From positions 1-16,583 of the forward strand of contig JBBSHN010000054.1 of NCBI GenBank assembly GCA_038252945.1: a stretch of DNA of 16,583 bases, read 5' to 3'. Origin of the DNA: JAUJOE01 sp038252945 (GTDB lineage Bacteria > Actinomycetota > Actinomycetes > Propionibacteriales > Nocardioidaceae). The notes under the pieces were generated by a model, which was not told the DNA's origin, ran no database searches, and saw only the letters and a list, made by a program, of their open reading frames with translations. Position numbers and translations under genes: made by a program. Each line of letters begins with the position of its first letter. The first letter of the stretch is position 1. Positions 7,456 through 14,939 of the stretch are shown here, one piece after another.

Positions 7456-8693
7456 CGGCGGAGCAGGCCGCCAGCGGCTTCGGCCGTGTCGCCGATGACG
7501 GAACCGTCTACGTTCGCAGCGGCGCTGGAGAGCGGCAGGTCGGACAGTGGCCAGGCGGCGACCCCGAGGCGGCCTTGCGTTTCTACGAGAACCGGTACGC
7601 CGGGTTGGTCGCCGAGGTCGACCTGTTGGAGAAGCGGATCGCCGCTGGAGCCGTGTCACCGAGTGAGGGAAGCAGGATTGTCGAGCGGCTGCGGTCGACA
7701 GTCGCCAACGCCTCAGCGGTGGGCGACCTCGATGCGCTGGCGACACGACTCGACGCGCTTCTCCCTCTGCTGCAGAAGGCGCGAGAGGCACGTCGCGCAG
7801 AGCGTGACGCGAAGGCAGCCGAGGTGCGAGAAGCGCGAGCCGCGCTTGTCGAGAGCGCCGAGACGATTTCCGCGGGCAAGAACTGGAACGCCGGGCTCGA
7901 CCAACTGCGAGAGCTGGTGGAGCAGTGGAAGGAACTGCCCCGCTCAGACAAAACCGCCGACGCAGAACTGTGGCAGCGACTGTCCGCGGCCCGCACCGCG
8001 TACACCAAGCAGCGCCGTCAGCACTTCGCCGAGTTGGACGAGAAACGCAAAGCCGTAGCGGCAGCGAAGGAGAAGCTCATCGCAGAGGCTGAGGCGCTTG
8101 CGACGTCCACGGACTGGACCGCGACGACACGAGCCTTCCGTGACCTGATGTCTCGGTGGAAGTCAGCGGGCTCGGCCCGCCGGGACGTCGAGAAGGGGCT
8201 GTGGGACCGCTTCCGCGCGGCGCAGGACGCCTTCTTCACTGCCCGGGACGCTCAGAACACGAAGCTGGACGCGGAGTACGCCGCGAACGCGGACGTGAAA
8301 CGGGACTTGCTCCGCCAGGCCGAGGAGCTCGTGCCGGTGCGTAACGTCCGCGCGGCTCGAGACAGCTTCCGTTCGATCGCGGCTCGGTGGGACGCCGCGG
8401 GCAAGGTGCCTCGTCGAGATCTGACGGACCTTGAGACCCGCTTCCGCCGGGTCGAGAACCAGATCCGACGAGCTGAGGAGGAGCGTTGGCGCCGCAGCAA
8501 TCCGGAAGCGGCGGCACGAGCGGCCGCAACGGTGGCGCAGCTTGAGTCCTCAATCGCCGCAGCCCGCGACCGGTTGGCCGCTGCCTCCCAAGCAGGCAAC
8601 GAACGCGCGGCCGCAGACGCACAGGCCGATCTGGACGCGCGCGAGTCGTGGCTGGCGCAGGCCCGTGTGACGCTGGTTGAGTTCGGCGGTTGA
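7452..8693 (+). CDS. DUF349 repeat coiled-coil protein
   Basis: A 413-residue soluble, highly charged protein of unknown biochemical function. The N-terminus contains GFGRVADDGTVYVR and an FYENRY segment, typical of the actinobacterial members. It is followed by a helical region (about 50-130) and three DUF349 repeats of some 70 residues. Their cores are NWNAGLDQLRELVEQWKELP, DWTATTRAFRDLMSRWKSAG and NVRAARDSFRSIAARWDAAG, each with a conserved tryptophan and followed by a long charged helix. An alanine/arginine-rich coiled coil ends the protein. The ATG at 7452 lacks a strong ribosome binding site but overlaps the stop of the small membrane protein as ATGA, so it is probably translated by coupling. 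The same frame stays open upstream to 7176, but that part reads as composition-driven shadow sequence. The gene converges on rel with a 6-bp gap. Related proteins sit next to a PpiB gene and rel in Streptomyces (from memory). Confidence 0.88.
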   Translation: MTAEQAASGFGRVADDGTVYVRSGAGERQVGQWPGGDPEAALRFYENRYAGLVAEVDLLEKRIAAGAVSPSEGSRIVERLRSTVANASAVGDLDALATRLDALLPLLQKAREARRAERDAKAAEVREARAALVESAETISAGKNWNAGLDQLRELVEQWKELPRSDKTADAELWQRLSAARTAYTKQRRQHFAELDEKRKAVAAAKEKLIAEAEALATSTDWTATTRAFRDLMSRWKSAGSARRDVEKGLWDRFRAAQDAFFTARDAQNTKLDAEYAANADVKRDLLRQAEELVPVRNVRAARDSFRSIAARWDAAGKVPRRDLTDLETRFRRVENQIRRAEEERWRRSNPEAAARAAATVAQLESSIAAARDRLAAASQAGNERAAADAQADLDARESWLAQARVTLVEFGG

Positions 8694-8699
8694 CCGCGG

Positions 8700-11009
8700 C
8701 TACTGGGTGACGCGGTAGGCGTCGAAGACGCCGTCAACGGTTCGCACCGCCTTCAACACGTGACCGAGATGCGCAGGGTCTGCCATCTCGAACGTGAAGC
8801 GGCTCTTGGCAATGCGGTCGCGGGTTGTGGTCACATGGCCCGACAGGATGTTGACGTGCACGTCGCTCAGGACGCGCGTCACATCGCTGAGCAATCCGGC
8901 GCGGTCGAGCGCCTCGACCTGAATGGCGGCCAGGAACGTCGACTTGGACGTTGGTGCCCACTCCACGTCCACCAGCCTGTCGGGCTGCAGGGCGAGGCTC
9001 TTCATGTTCGTGCAGTCGGACCGATGAACCGAGATGCCGTCACTACGGGTGACGAAGCCGACAATGTCATCGCCGGGGACCGGAGTGCAGCAGCGAGCAA
9101 GCTTCACCAAGACGTCGGAGAGCCCTCTGACGATGACTCCTGCGTCGCCACGGGGTGACTCCCTGCGCCGGGTCCGATCAGTGGTGATGGTGATGGTCTC
9201 GGCGGCCTCATCTGCAGCCGCCTCGTTTCCGCCGAATAGGTCGAGGATTCGACGCACGACGGACTGCGCTGTGGTGTTGCCTTCTCCAATGGCGGCGTAG
9301 AGGGCGCTGACGTCCGGATGACGCAGGTCGGTCGCCACCACAGAGAGCGTCTCGTGCGTGAGCATGCGCTGTAGCGGCAGCCCTTCTCTGCGCATGAGCC
9401 GGGCGAGCGTGTCTTTGCCGCGCTCGATTGCTTCTTCGCGGCGTTCCTTGGTGAAGAACTGCCGGATTTTGTTGCGGGCGCGGGCGCTTCTGACGAACGT
9501 GAGCCAGTCGCGGCTCGGCGCCGCGTTTGCGGACTTGGACGTGAAGATTTCGACGACGTCGCCGTTGTCGAGCTGCGACTCCAGCGGGACCAGCCGGCCG
9601 TTGACACGCGCACCAATGCACCGGTGCCCGACCTCGGTGTGAATGGTGTAGGCGAAGTCGACGGGGGTCGACCCGGTGGGCAGTGCGATCACCTCACCGC
9701 GTGGAGTGAAGACATAGACCTCGGTGGAGTTGATCTCGAACCGCAACGAGTCCAAGAACTCATTGGGATCTTGCGTCTCCTGCTGCCACTCCAACAGCTG
9801 ACGCATCCACGGCATGTCGCTGCTGGCGCTTTCGGAAGTTGACGTCCCGGTGCCCTTGGGCGACGTGCGCAGGTCTTCCTTGTATTTCCAGTGCGCCGCG
9901 ACGCCGTAATCGGCACGGCGGTGCATGCTGAACGTTCGAATCTGCAGTTCTACCGGCTTGCCCCCTGGCCCGATCACGGTCGTGTGCAGGGACTGATACA
10001 TGTTGAACTTCGGCATCGCGACGAAATCCTTGAACCGACCAGGCACGGGGTTCCACCGAGCGTGCAAGACGCCGAGCGCCGCGTAGCAGTCTCGCACCGA
10101 CTCAGTGAGCACCCGAATGCCGACAAGGTCGTAGATGTCGGTGAACTGTCGACCTCGAACGATCATCTTTTGGTAAATCGAGTAGTAGTGCTTCGGTCGA
10201 CCGGTCACGGACGCCTTGATCTTTGACTCCCGCAGATCGCCCTGTACCTGGTCAACCACGGTGGCGAGAAACTCGTCACGTGCCGGGGCGCGTTCGGCGA
10301 CGAGCCGGACAATCTCTTCGTAGACCTTGGGGTGCAGTGTCGCGAAAGCCAGGTCCTCCAGCTCCCACTTGACGGTGTTCATGCCGAGTCGATGAGCGAG
10401 TGGCGCGAATATCTCAAGCGTCTCGCTGGCGATGCGCTCCCGCTTGACGGGCTGCAGGTATCGCAAGGTCCGCATGTTGTGTAGCCGATCGGCGAGCTTG
10501 ATGACCAGGACGCGGATGTCCTTGCTCATCGCGACAATCATCTTGCGAATGGTTTCGGCTTGTGCGGACTCCCCGTACTTGACCTTGTCAAGCTTGGTTA
10601 CTCCGTCGACGAGCTGGGCCACCTCGTCACCGAAGTCGCGACGCAGGTCCTCTAGGCGATAGGTGGTGTCTTCGACCGTGTCGTGGAGCAACGCCGCACA
10701 CAGTGTCGGGGGGTCCATGCCGAGCTCGGCCAGAATCGTCGTGACCGCCAGCGGATGAGTGATGAAGTCGTCGCCGCTGTGCCGTTTCTGTCCCCGGTGG
10801 TGGTGCTCGGCAACCCGGTACGCCGTTTCGACCGGTGCAAGGTCAGTCTTCGGATGTGTGACGCGGACAACCCGCAGGAGCGGCTCGAGCACCGGCTGCG
10901 CAGAGCTGGAGCGTCCCAGTCGAGCCAGCCGGCTGCGCATGCGAGGCGCGTGCCCGCCGGAAGCAGCCGGCACCTCGTCTGCGCTCGGAGCTAAGACGTC
11001 GTCCGGCAC
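8700..11009 (-). CDS. rel: Bifunctional (p)ppGpp synthetase/hydrolase Rel
   Basis: A 769-residue long RelA/SpoT homologue that makes and degrades the alarmone (p)ppGpp. The hydrolase HD domain is intact: HPLAV (85-89), LLHDTVEDT (108-115) and LADRLHNMRTL. The synthetase domain (about 260-375) contains YYSIYQKM, TDIYDLVGIRVL and GRFKDF. The RXKD form (RFKD, 325-328) is the one found in bifunctional enzymes, in contrast to the acidic motif of synthetase-only RelA. A TGS domain follows (about 428-490, EVYVFTPRGEVIALPTGSTP). Then come the helical region, the RIS/zinc-finger-like part RCCTPVPGDDIVGFVTR and a C-terminal ACT domain beginning near ALDRAGLLSDVTRVL. The GTG start at 11009 has GGAG about 4-5 nt upstream. 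It lies 46 bp after apt, probably in the same operon, although an own promoter is possible. No defect was seen. Confidence 0.97.
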   Translation of the reverse strand: MPDDVLAPSADEVPAASGGHAPRMRSRLARLGRSSSAQPVLEPLLRVVRVTHPKTDLAPVETAYRVAEHHHRGQKRHSGDDFITHPLAVTTILAELGMDPPTLCAALLHDTVEDTTYRLEDLRRDFGDEVAQLVDGVTKLDKVKYGESAQAETIRKMIVAMSKDIRVLVIKLADRLHNMRTLRYLQPVKRERIASETLEIFAPLAHRLGMNTVKWELEDLAFATLHPKVYEEIVRLVAERAPARDEFLATVVDQVQGDLRESKIKASVTGRPKHYYSIYQKMIVRGRQFTDIYDLVGIRVLTESVRDCYAALGVLHARWNPVPGRFKDFVAMPKFNMYQSLHTTVIGPGGKPVELQIRTFSMHRRADYGVAAHWKYKEDLRTSPKGTGTSTSESASSDMPWMRQLLEWQQETQDPNEFLDSLRFEINSTEVYVFTPRGEVIALPTGSTPVDFAYTIHTEVGHRCIGARVNGRLVPLESQLDNGDVVEIFTSKSANAAPSRDWLTFVRSARARNKIRQFFTKERREEAIERGKDTLARLMRREGLPLQRMLTHETLSVVATDLRHPDVSALYAAIGEGNTTAQSVVRRILDLFGGNEAAADEAAETITITTDRTRRRESPRGDAGVIVRGLSDVLVKLARCCTPVPGDDIVGFVTRSDGISVHRSDCTNMKSLALQPDRLVDVEWAPTSKSTFLAAIQVEALDRAGLLSDVTRVLSDVHVNILSGHVTTTRDRIAKSRFTFEMADPAHLGHVLKAVRTVDGVFDAYRVTQ

Positions 11010-11026
11010 GGTACTCCTGCGGCTTG

Positions 11027-11042
11027 CTGGGTGATATCCCAG
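11027..11042 (-). other. Small hairpin between apt and rel
   Basis: CTGGG (11027-11031) and CCCAG (11038-11042) form a perfect 5-bp stem with a 6-nt loop, in the 46-bp gap between the apt stop and the rel start. It ends about 10 nt before the rel ribosome binding site. There is no T run. It might modulate rel translation or mark an RNA processing site; chance is also possible. Confidence 0.35.
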
Positions 11043-11055
11043 TCTAGTGGTGGAG

Positions 11056-11652
11056 TCAGACAGTGAGGAGCGCCGATAGCGGATGCCGTACCACCCGTTG
11101 GCGTCCCCTCAGGAAGCCCAGCTCGATGAGCACAGTCATTGCCTCCACCTTGGCGCCGGAGCGCTCCACGAGGGCTGCGCTTGCCTCCAACGTGCCACCG
11201 GTAGCGAGCACGTCGTCGACGAGCAGAACCCGCTCCCCCGACTGAAAAGCGTCCTGGTGCACCTCCAGCGTCGCCTCGCCATACTCCAAGGCGTAAGAGT
11301 GCTGATATGTCGCGCCCGGCAACTTGCCTGCCTTGCGGACCGGCACGAAGCCCGCCCCCAAGGTGAGGGCGACTGGTGCGGCGAGGATGAATCCTCTGGC
11401 CTCGATGCCAGCAACCTTGTCGACAGTTGGAGCTCCTGCAGCATCTCGGCCGCTTCGTGCCAAGGCGGAGATGACCTCGGTGAAAGCCTGGTGGTCGGCG
11501 AGCAGAGGTGAGATGTCCTTGAAGACGATTCCGGGCTCCGGGAAGTCGGGGACGTCTCGCACCAGACTCTTCACCAGAGTGCCGATCACCGGGCCGCTTG
11601 CCGAACTGTCGATGCCTGTGGCGGGCGCGCCCCTGCCGCTCGTAGCAATCAT
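11056..11652 (-). CDS. apt: Adenine phosphoribosyltransferase
   Basis: A 198-residue cytoplasmic purine-salvage enzyme that converts adenine and PRPP to AMP. The sequence has the family's start of the core (SLVRDVPDFPEPGIVFKDIS, about 29-48), the adenine-binding segment GIEARGFILAAPVA (82-95), FVPVRKAGKLPG and YALEYG. The PRPP loop is VLLVDDVLATGGT (142-154) with both acidic residues. The first 25 or so residues are a poorly conserved extension. The ATG at 11652 overlaps the secF stop as ATGA, with GAGG about 10 nt upstream; a start nearer the core is possible. Its place between secF and rel is the standard actinobacterial order. Clearing adenine links loosely to nucleotide supply for the Rel enzyme downstream, but that is inference. 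Confidence 0.96.
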   Translation of the reverse strand: MIATSGRGAPATGIDSSASGPVIGTLVKSLVRDVPDFPEPGIVFKDISPLLADHQAFTEVISALARSGRDAAGAPTVDKVAGIEARGFILAAPVALTLGAGFVPVRKAGKLPGATYQHSYALEYGEATLEVHQDAFQSGERVLLVDDVLATGGTLEASAALVERSGAKVEAMTVLIELGFLRGRQRVVRHPLSALLTV

Positions 11653-12803
11653 CGGGTCTTGCCTCGCTTGGAACGCGTCTGCCGCTGCGGTTGAACACGT
11701 TTGGCACCAGTGGTGATCACGGGTCGAGGAGCAGTCTTGGTCGCGGCAGTCGCTGGTGTGCCGCGCGAGGGGCCGGCACTGGCAGGCGCCGCTGCCTCCG
11801 GAGCGGCTGCCTTGGCAGCCTCCCGCTCAGCGGCGGTCCGCCGGGCCGCGACCCGCTTGGCTTGCGCCTGCATGGCGGGTTCGCGCATCTTCAGCTGCGC
11901 GAGAAGCGGTGTGGCGATGAAGATCGACGAGTACGCGCCAGCAGCCATACCTACGAACAGCGCCAAAGCGAGGTCCTTCAGCGGTCCGGACCCGAGCTGG
12001 AAGGCACCGACATACAGGATGGCCCCGACGGGCAGCAGAGCGGCAATGGACGTGTTGATCGACCGGACCAGCGTCTGGTTGACGGCGAGGTTGGCGCTCT
12101 CGGCGTAGGTACGACGGGTCGAGGCGGTGATGCCTCGAGTGTTCTCACGGACTTTGTCGAAGACGACCACGGTGTCGTACAGCGAGTAGCCGAGGATGGT
12201 CAGGATGCCGGTGACCGTGGCGGGGGTAACTTCGAAGCCGGTCAGCGCGTAAACGCCAACAGTGATGGTGAGGTCGTGCGCGAGGGCTACTAGAGCCGCC
12301 ACTGACATGCGCCATTCTCGGAAGTAAGCCCAGATGAACAGCACAACCAGCACCAGGAAGACGATGAGGCCGAGCAAGGCCTTGTTGGCGATCTCCTGGC
12401 CCCAGGTGGGCCCAATCGAGGCGGGGTTGACCTCCGTGGCCCCTGCCTTCTTGATCGCCGACTCGATCACCGAGATCTGATCGAGCGTCAAAGGCTCCGT
12501 CTGCACGATGACCGCGTTCTGTCCGGACGACACCACCAGGGGGTTGGCGGCCGCCTGAAGATGCGTGCCGACCACCGCATCGGTGACGTCTTTGACCTGG
12601 CTTGCCGGGTTGGCAATCTGGGCGTTGAACTCCACGCCACCGCGAAACTCGATGCCGTAGTTCAGACCACGAAGGAGCAGGGCGGCGACTGCGACCACCA
12701 CGATGGCCAGCGAGATGAAGTACCAGGTCTTGCGCCGACCGACGAAGTCGATTGAGACATCACCGCGATAGAGGCGAGCGCCGACCTCACCGAGCTTCGA
12801 CAT
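11649..12803 (-). CDS. secF: Protein translocase subunit SecF
   Basis: A 384-residue membrane subunit of the SecDF complex, which uses the proton gradient to pull secreted proteins out of the SecYEG channel. Visible parts are a cytoplasmic start ending in DFVGRRK, helix 1 (about 27-46) and the first periplasmic motif LNYGIEFRGGVEFNAQI. Then comes the five-helix C-terminal bundle, with TPATVTGILTILGYSLYDTV and VVFDKVRENTRG containing the conserved acidic residue, and VNQTLVRSINTSIAALLPVG. After the last helix comes a cytoplasmic tail of about 75 residues, alanine-rich and strongly basic, ending RSKRGKTR; such tails occur in other actinobacteria. The start ATG shares one base with the secD stop (TGATG), and GGAGG lies about 9 nt upstream. 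The stop overlaps apt. Confidence 0.96.
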   Translation of the reverse strand: MSKLGEVGARLYRGDVSIDFVGRRKTWYFISLAIVVVAVAALLLRGLNYGIEFRGGVEFNAQIANPASQVKDVTDAVVGTHLQAAANPLVVSSGQNAVIVQTEPLTLDQISVIESAIKKAGATEVNPASIGPTWGQEIANKALLGLIVFLVLVVLFIWAYFREWRMSVAALVALAHDLTITVGVYALTGFEVTPATVTGILTILGYSLYDTVVVFDKVRENTRGITASTRRTYAESANLAVNQTLVRSINTSIAALLPVGAILYVGAFQLGSGPLKDLALALFVGMAAGAYSSIFIATPLLAQLKMREPAMQAQAKRVAARRTAAEREAAKAAAPEAAAPASAGPSRGTPATAATKTAPRPVITTGAKRVQPQRQTRSKRGKTR

Positions 12804-14725
12804 CAGGCCTCGCCTCCTGCCGGTCGGGTACGCGGACGTGCCGCTGGCATGCCGAGATGCTGACGGTCAAGACCAGACCACTTGTGGCCCTGTCCGAAGA
12901 ACTTCGTACGGGAAAGCAGCGTCACCATCGGCTTGGTGAAGAAGAACACGACAAAGATGTCGATGAAAGTCGTGAGGCCGAGTGCGAAGGCGAATCCCTT
13001 CACGACGCCGATGGCGAAGATGAAGAGGACAAGTGCAGCCAGCATGGACACCCCGTCGGCGGCCAGAATGGTCGTACGGGCACGCACCCATCCGGTTTCG
13101 ACGGATGTGCGCAGCGTTCGTCCTTCCCGCACCTCGTCGCGCAACCTCTCGAAGTACACGATAAAGGAGTCGGCGGTGATGCCGACGGCAACGATGAGGC
13201 CGGCGATGCCCGGCAACGTGAGGGTGAACCCGTAGGCATGACCGAGCAGGAGCACGCACGCGTACGTCAGAAGTCCGGCGATGATCAGCGACGCGATGAC
13301 GACAAATCCAAGCCCCCGGTAGTAGAGCAGACAGTAGAGCACGACGAGGATCAGTCCGATGATGCCGGCGACCACACCGGCATGAAGTTGGTTGCCGGCG
13401 AGCTCCGGACCTTCGGTGGTGATCTGCGCGGTCTGGAAGCTCAGAGGGAGCGCGCCGTACTTCAGGGAGTTCGCCAGAGTCGAGGCGGACTGCTGCGTGA
13501 ACGGGTTGGCGGTGCTGCCTTCGATGATCGCTTGCCCGTTGGTGATGGGCGAGTTGACGACAGGTGCTGAGATCACCTTCTTGTCCAGCACGATCGCGAA
13601 CTGCTCCTGCTGCCCCGTCAGCGGATTCGTCTTGTTGGCGATCGCAGTGGTGATGTCGGAGAAGGTCGAGGAGGCTTGGCTGTTGAAGTTGAGGCTGACC
13701 ACCCACGAGGTGCCTCCAGGGGGCAGCTCGGCCGCGGCTCCGTTCAGCTCGGTGCCCTCGATCATGGCTGGTCCGAGGAGGTACTTGTTGCCCTGCTTGT
13801 CGCAGGTGAGCAGCGGCTGGCTGGGAAGGTCGAGCGCAGATGTGACTGCACCGTTCTTCGGGCACTGGAACTCGACGAACTTCAGCTGCCAGTCAGAGGT
13901 CGGCTGCCAGTTGAGGGGGTCGGGAATGTGCTCGAGGTTCGGAGGCTGCAAGGCCGTTGGGGCGCCGCCGAGCGTTGGCGTGCTCAGCGGAACCGTCGGC
14001 GTCAGCACCGTCGGCGCGGGAGTTGTCGGCCCCGGCTGCGACGGGGAGGTCGTGCTCTGGGCGCCAGTGGGAGTGGAAGACCCTGACTTGTTGCCCGGAG
14101 TGGGCGTGTGCTTGCCGGTGAGCCAGCGCCCGGCGACACGGTTCTTGCTGGCACTCGACGTCGGCTTGCTCGACTTTGGCGCCGGCTTGACGGTAGGCGC
14201 TGTTGCGCCCGGCTGAGAGCTGCGGGTTTGCCCGGTCGCCGTCGGCGTACCGCCGGAGGAGGTGGACCCTGATGGGCCGGACGAGGGGGCAGTCGTTGAA
14301 CCCGTGGACGGCGTGGGTGCGCCAGAAGTCGTCGGCTGCTGAGGCGCCGGCGGACCCTGGACGAGCGAAACCAGGCGGAACCGCAGTTGCGCCGTCGAGC
14401 CGATCGTCCGCTCGAGGTTCTGAGTCACCGGACCCGGGACCTCGACGTTGATGATGTTGTTGCCCTGAGTGCTGACTTGGGCCTCGGAGACACCCGCGCC
14501 GTTAACGCGGGAGTTGATGATGGCCACCGCCTGATTGAGCTTGTCAGACGTGACCGCTTCACCTGTGTCGGTCCTGGCCTGAAGAGTGATGCGGGTGCCG
14601 CCTTGTAGGTCCAAGCCCAGCCGCGGCTTCCACTGGCCTAGTGAGGCAACAGCAGCAAAGAGGATGGCGAGAACGGCGAGGAAGATGGCGAGAGTGCGCC
14701 CGGGACGTGAGCTCCGTGTCGCCAC
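12803..14725 (-). CDS. secD: Protein translocase subunit SecD with a Ser/Thr/Pro-rich insert
   Basis: A 640-residue partner of SecF in Sec-dependent export. Helix 1 is at about 11-30, followed by the D1 motif PRLGLDLQGGTRITLQA (34-50) and the P1 base, with SRVNGAGVSEAQV and IINVEVPG. Residues 124-262 are a low-complexity Ser/Thr/Pro/Gly insert before the P1 head resumes (LQPPNLEHIPDP). The C-terminal bundle begins near 450; it contains LTLPGIAGLIVAVGITADSF with the functionally important aspartate and YFERLRDEVREGRTL. The end is GHKWSGLDRQHL plus a short Arg/Pro tail. The start is GTG at 14725, with GGAG 9 nt upstream. Many SecD proteins have around 570-620 residues, so the excess is mostly the insert. 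In related genomes yajC usually precedes this gene; here it does not. Confidence 0.97.
   Translation of the reverse strand: MATRSSRPGRTLAIFLAVLAILFAAVASLGQWKPRLGLDLQGGTRITLQARTDTGEAVTSDKLNQAVAIINSRVNGAGVSEAQVSTQGNNIINVEVPGPVTQNLERTIGSTAQLRFRLVSLVQGPPAPQQPTTSGAPTPSTGSTTAPSSGPSGSTSSGGTPTATGQTRSSQPGATAPTVKPAPKSSKPTSSASKNRVAGRWLTGKHTPTPGNKSGSSTPTGAQSTTSPSQPGPTTPAPTVLTPTVPLSTPTLGGAPTALQPPNLEHIPDPLNWQPTSDWQLKFVEFQCPKNGAVTSALDLPSQPLLTCDKQGNKYLLGPAMIEGTELNGAAAELPPGGTSWVVSLNFNSQASSTFSDITTAIANKTNPLTGQQEQFAIVLDKKVISAPVVNSPITNGQAIIEGSTANPFTQQSASTLANSLKYGALPLSFQTAQITTEGPELAGNQLHAGVVAGIIGLILVVLYCLLYYRGLGFVVIASLIIAGLLTYACVLLLGHAYGFTLTLPGIAGLIVAVGITADSFIVYFERLRDEVREGRTLRTSVETGWVRARTTILAADGVSMLAALVLFIFAIGVVKGFAFALGLTTFIDIFVVFFFTKPMVTLLSRTKFFGQGHKWSGLDRQHLGMPAARPRTRPAGGEA
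13940..14356 (-). other. Low-complexity Ser/Thr/Pro/Gly-rich insert within secD
   Basis: This stretch codes for residues 124-262 of SecD. It is dominated by Ser, Thr, Pro, Gly and Ala, with one less repetitive island (NRVAGRWLTGKHTP, about residues 195-208). It lies in the extracytoplasmic P1 region, between the base motif and the head domain, so it is probably an unstructured loop outside the membrane. The reading frame is intact through it. A shorter linker at this place occurs in other actinobacterial SecD proteins (from memory). Confidence 0.8.
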
Positions 14726-14939
14726 GTCAGACCGCTCCGACTGCCGGGGCGGCGGACGCGGGCGGCTGCCGCCGTGGCGTCATGCTCGACGGCATTACGG
14801 CGGAGGACGACAACCGGTGGCTCCTTGGTATGACGGAAGTCCTCAGGCGAGACTGACAGACCGGACACCGCATCAGCGGCGACCAATCGACGAGTCTAGC
14901 CGGGACGATGCTCATGTGTTCGGACGACGCGATTCGGGC
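14726..14939 (-). other. Gap between ruvB and secD where yajC is usually found; no gene seen
   Basis: These 214 bp hold no convincing gene. YajC should begin with a membrane helix followed by a compact basic domain of about 80-100 residues, and no such helix can be read on the minus strand here. Two short frames exist (start codons at 14886 and 14915). One runs into secD out of frame, the other is Ser/Pro/Arg-rich, and neither has a ribosome binding site. A TAGACT hexamer at 14894-14899 (minus strand) might be a -10 box for secD, with a weak CGAACA 18 bp upstream. The last 20 bases carry the secD ribosome binding site. Confidence 0.6.

Noticed and set aside
7486..8058. Open plus-strand frame continuing the frame of the small membrane protein beyond its stop; considered as a possible lost PpiB catalytic domain
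   Set aside because: Its translation is Arg/Ser/Pro-rich without cyclophilin motifs, and it lies wholly inside the DUF349 gene, whose repeats are clear.
13392..14216. Long plus-strand frame opposite secD (similar ones at 956-1585, 6081-6962 and 12752-13570)
   Set aside because: These are antisense shadows of well-supported genes, common in GC-rich DNA, with no domain signatures of their own.
14727..14915. 62-codon minus-strand frame before secD with a CPVCQ motif
   Set aside because: It has a single CxxC, no ribosome binding site and Ser/Pro/Arg-rich composition; it does not resemble YajC or a complete zinc ribbon. Its stop 1 nt before secD is probably chance.
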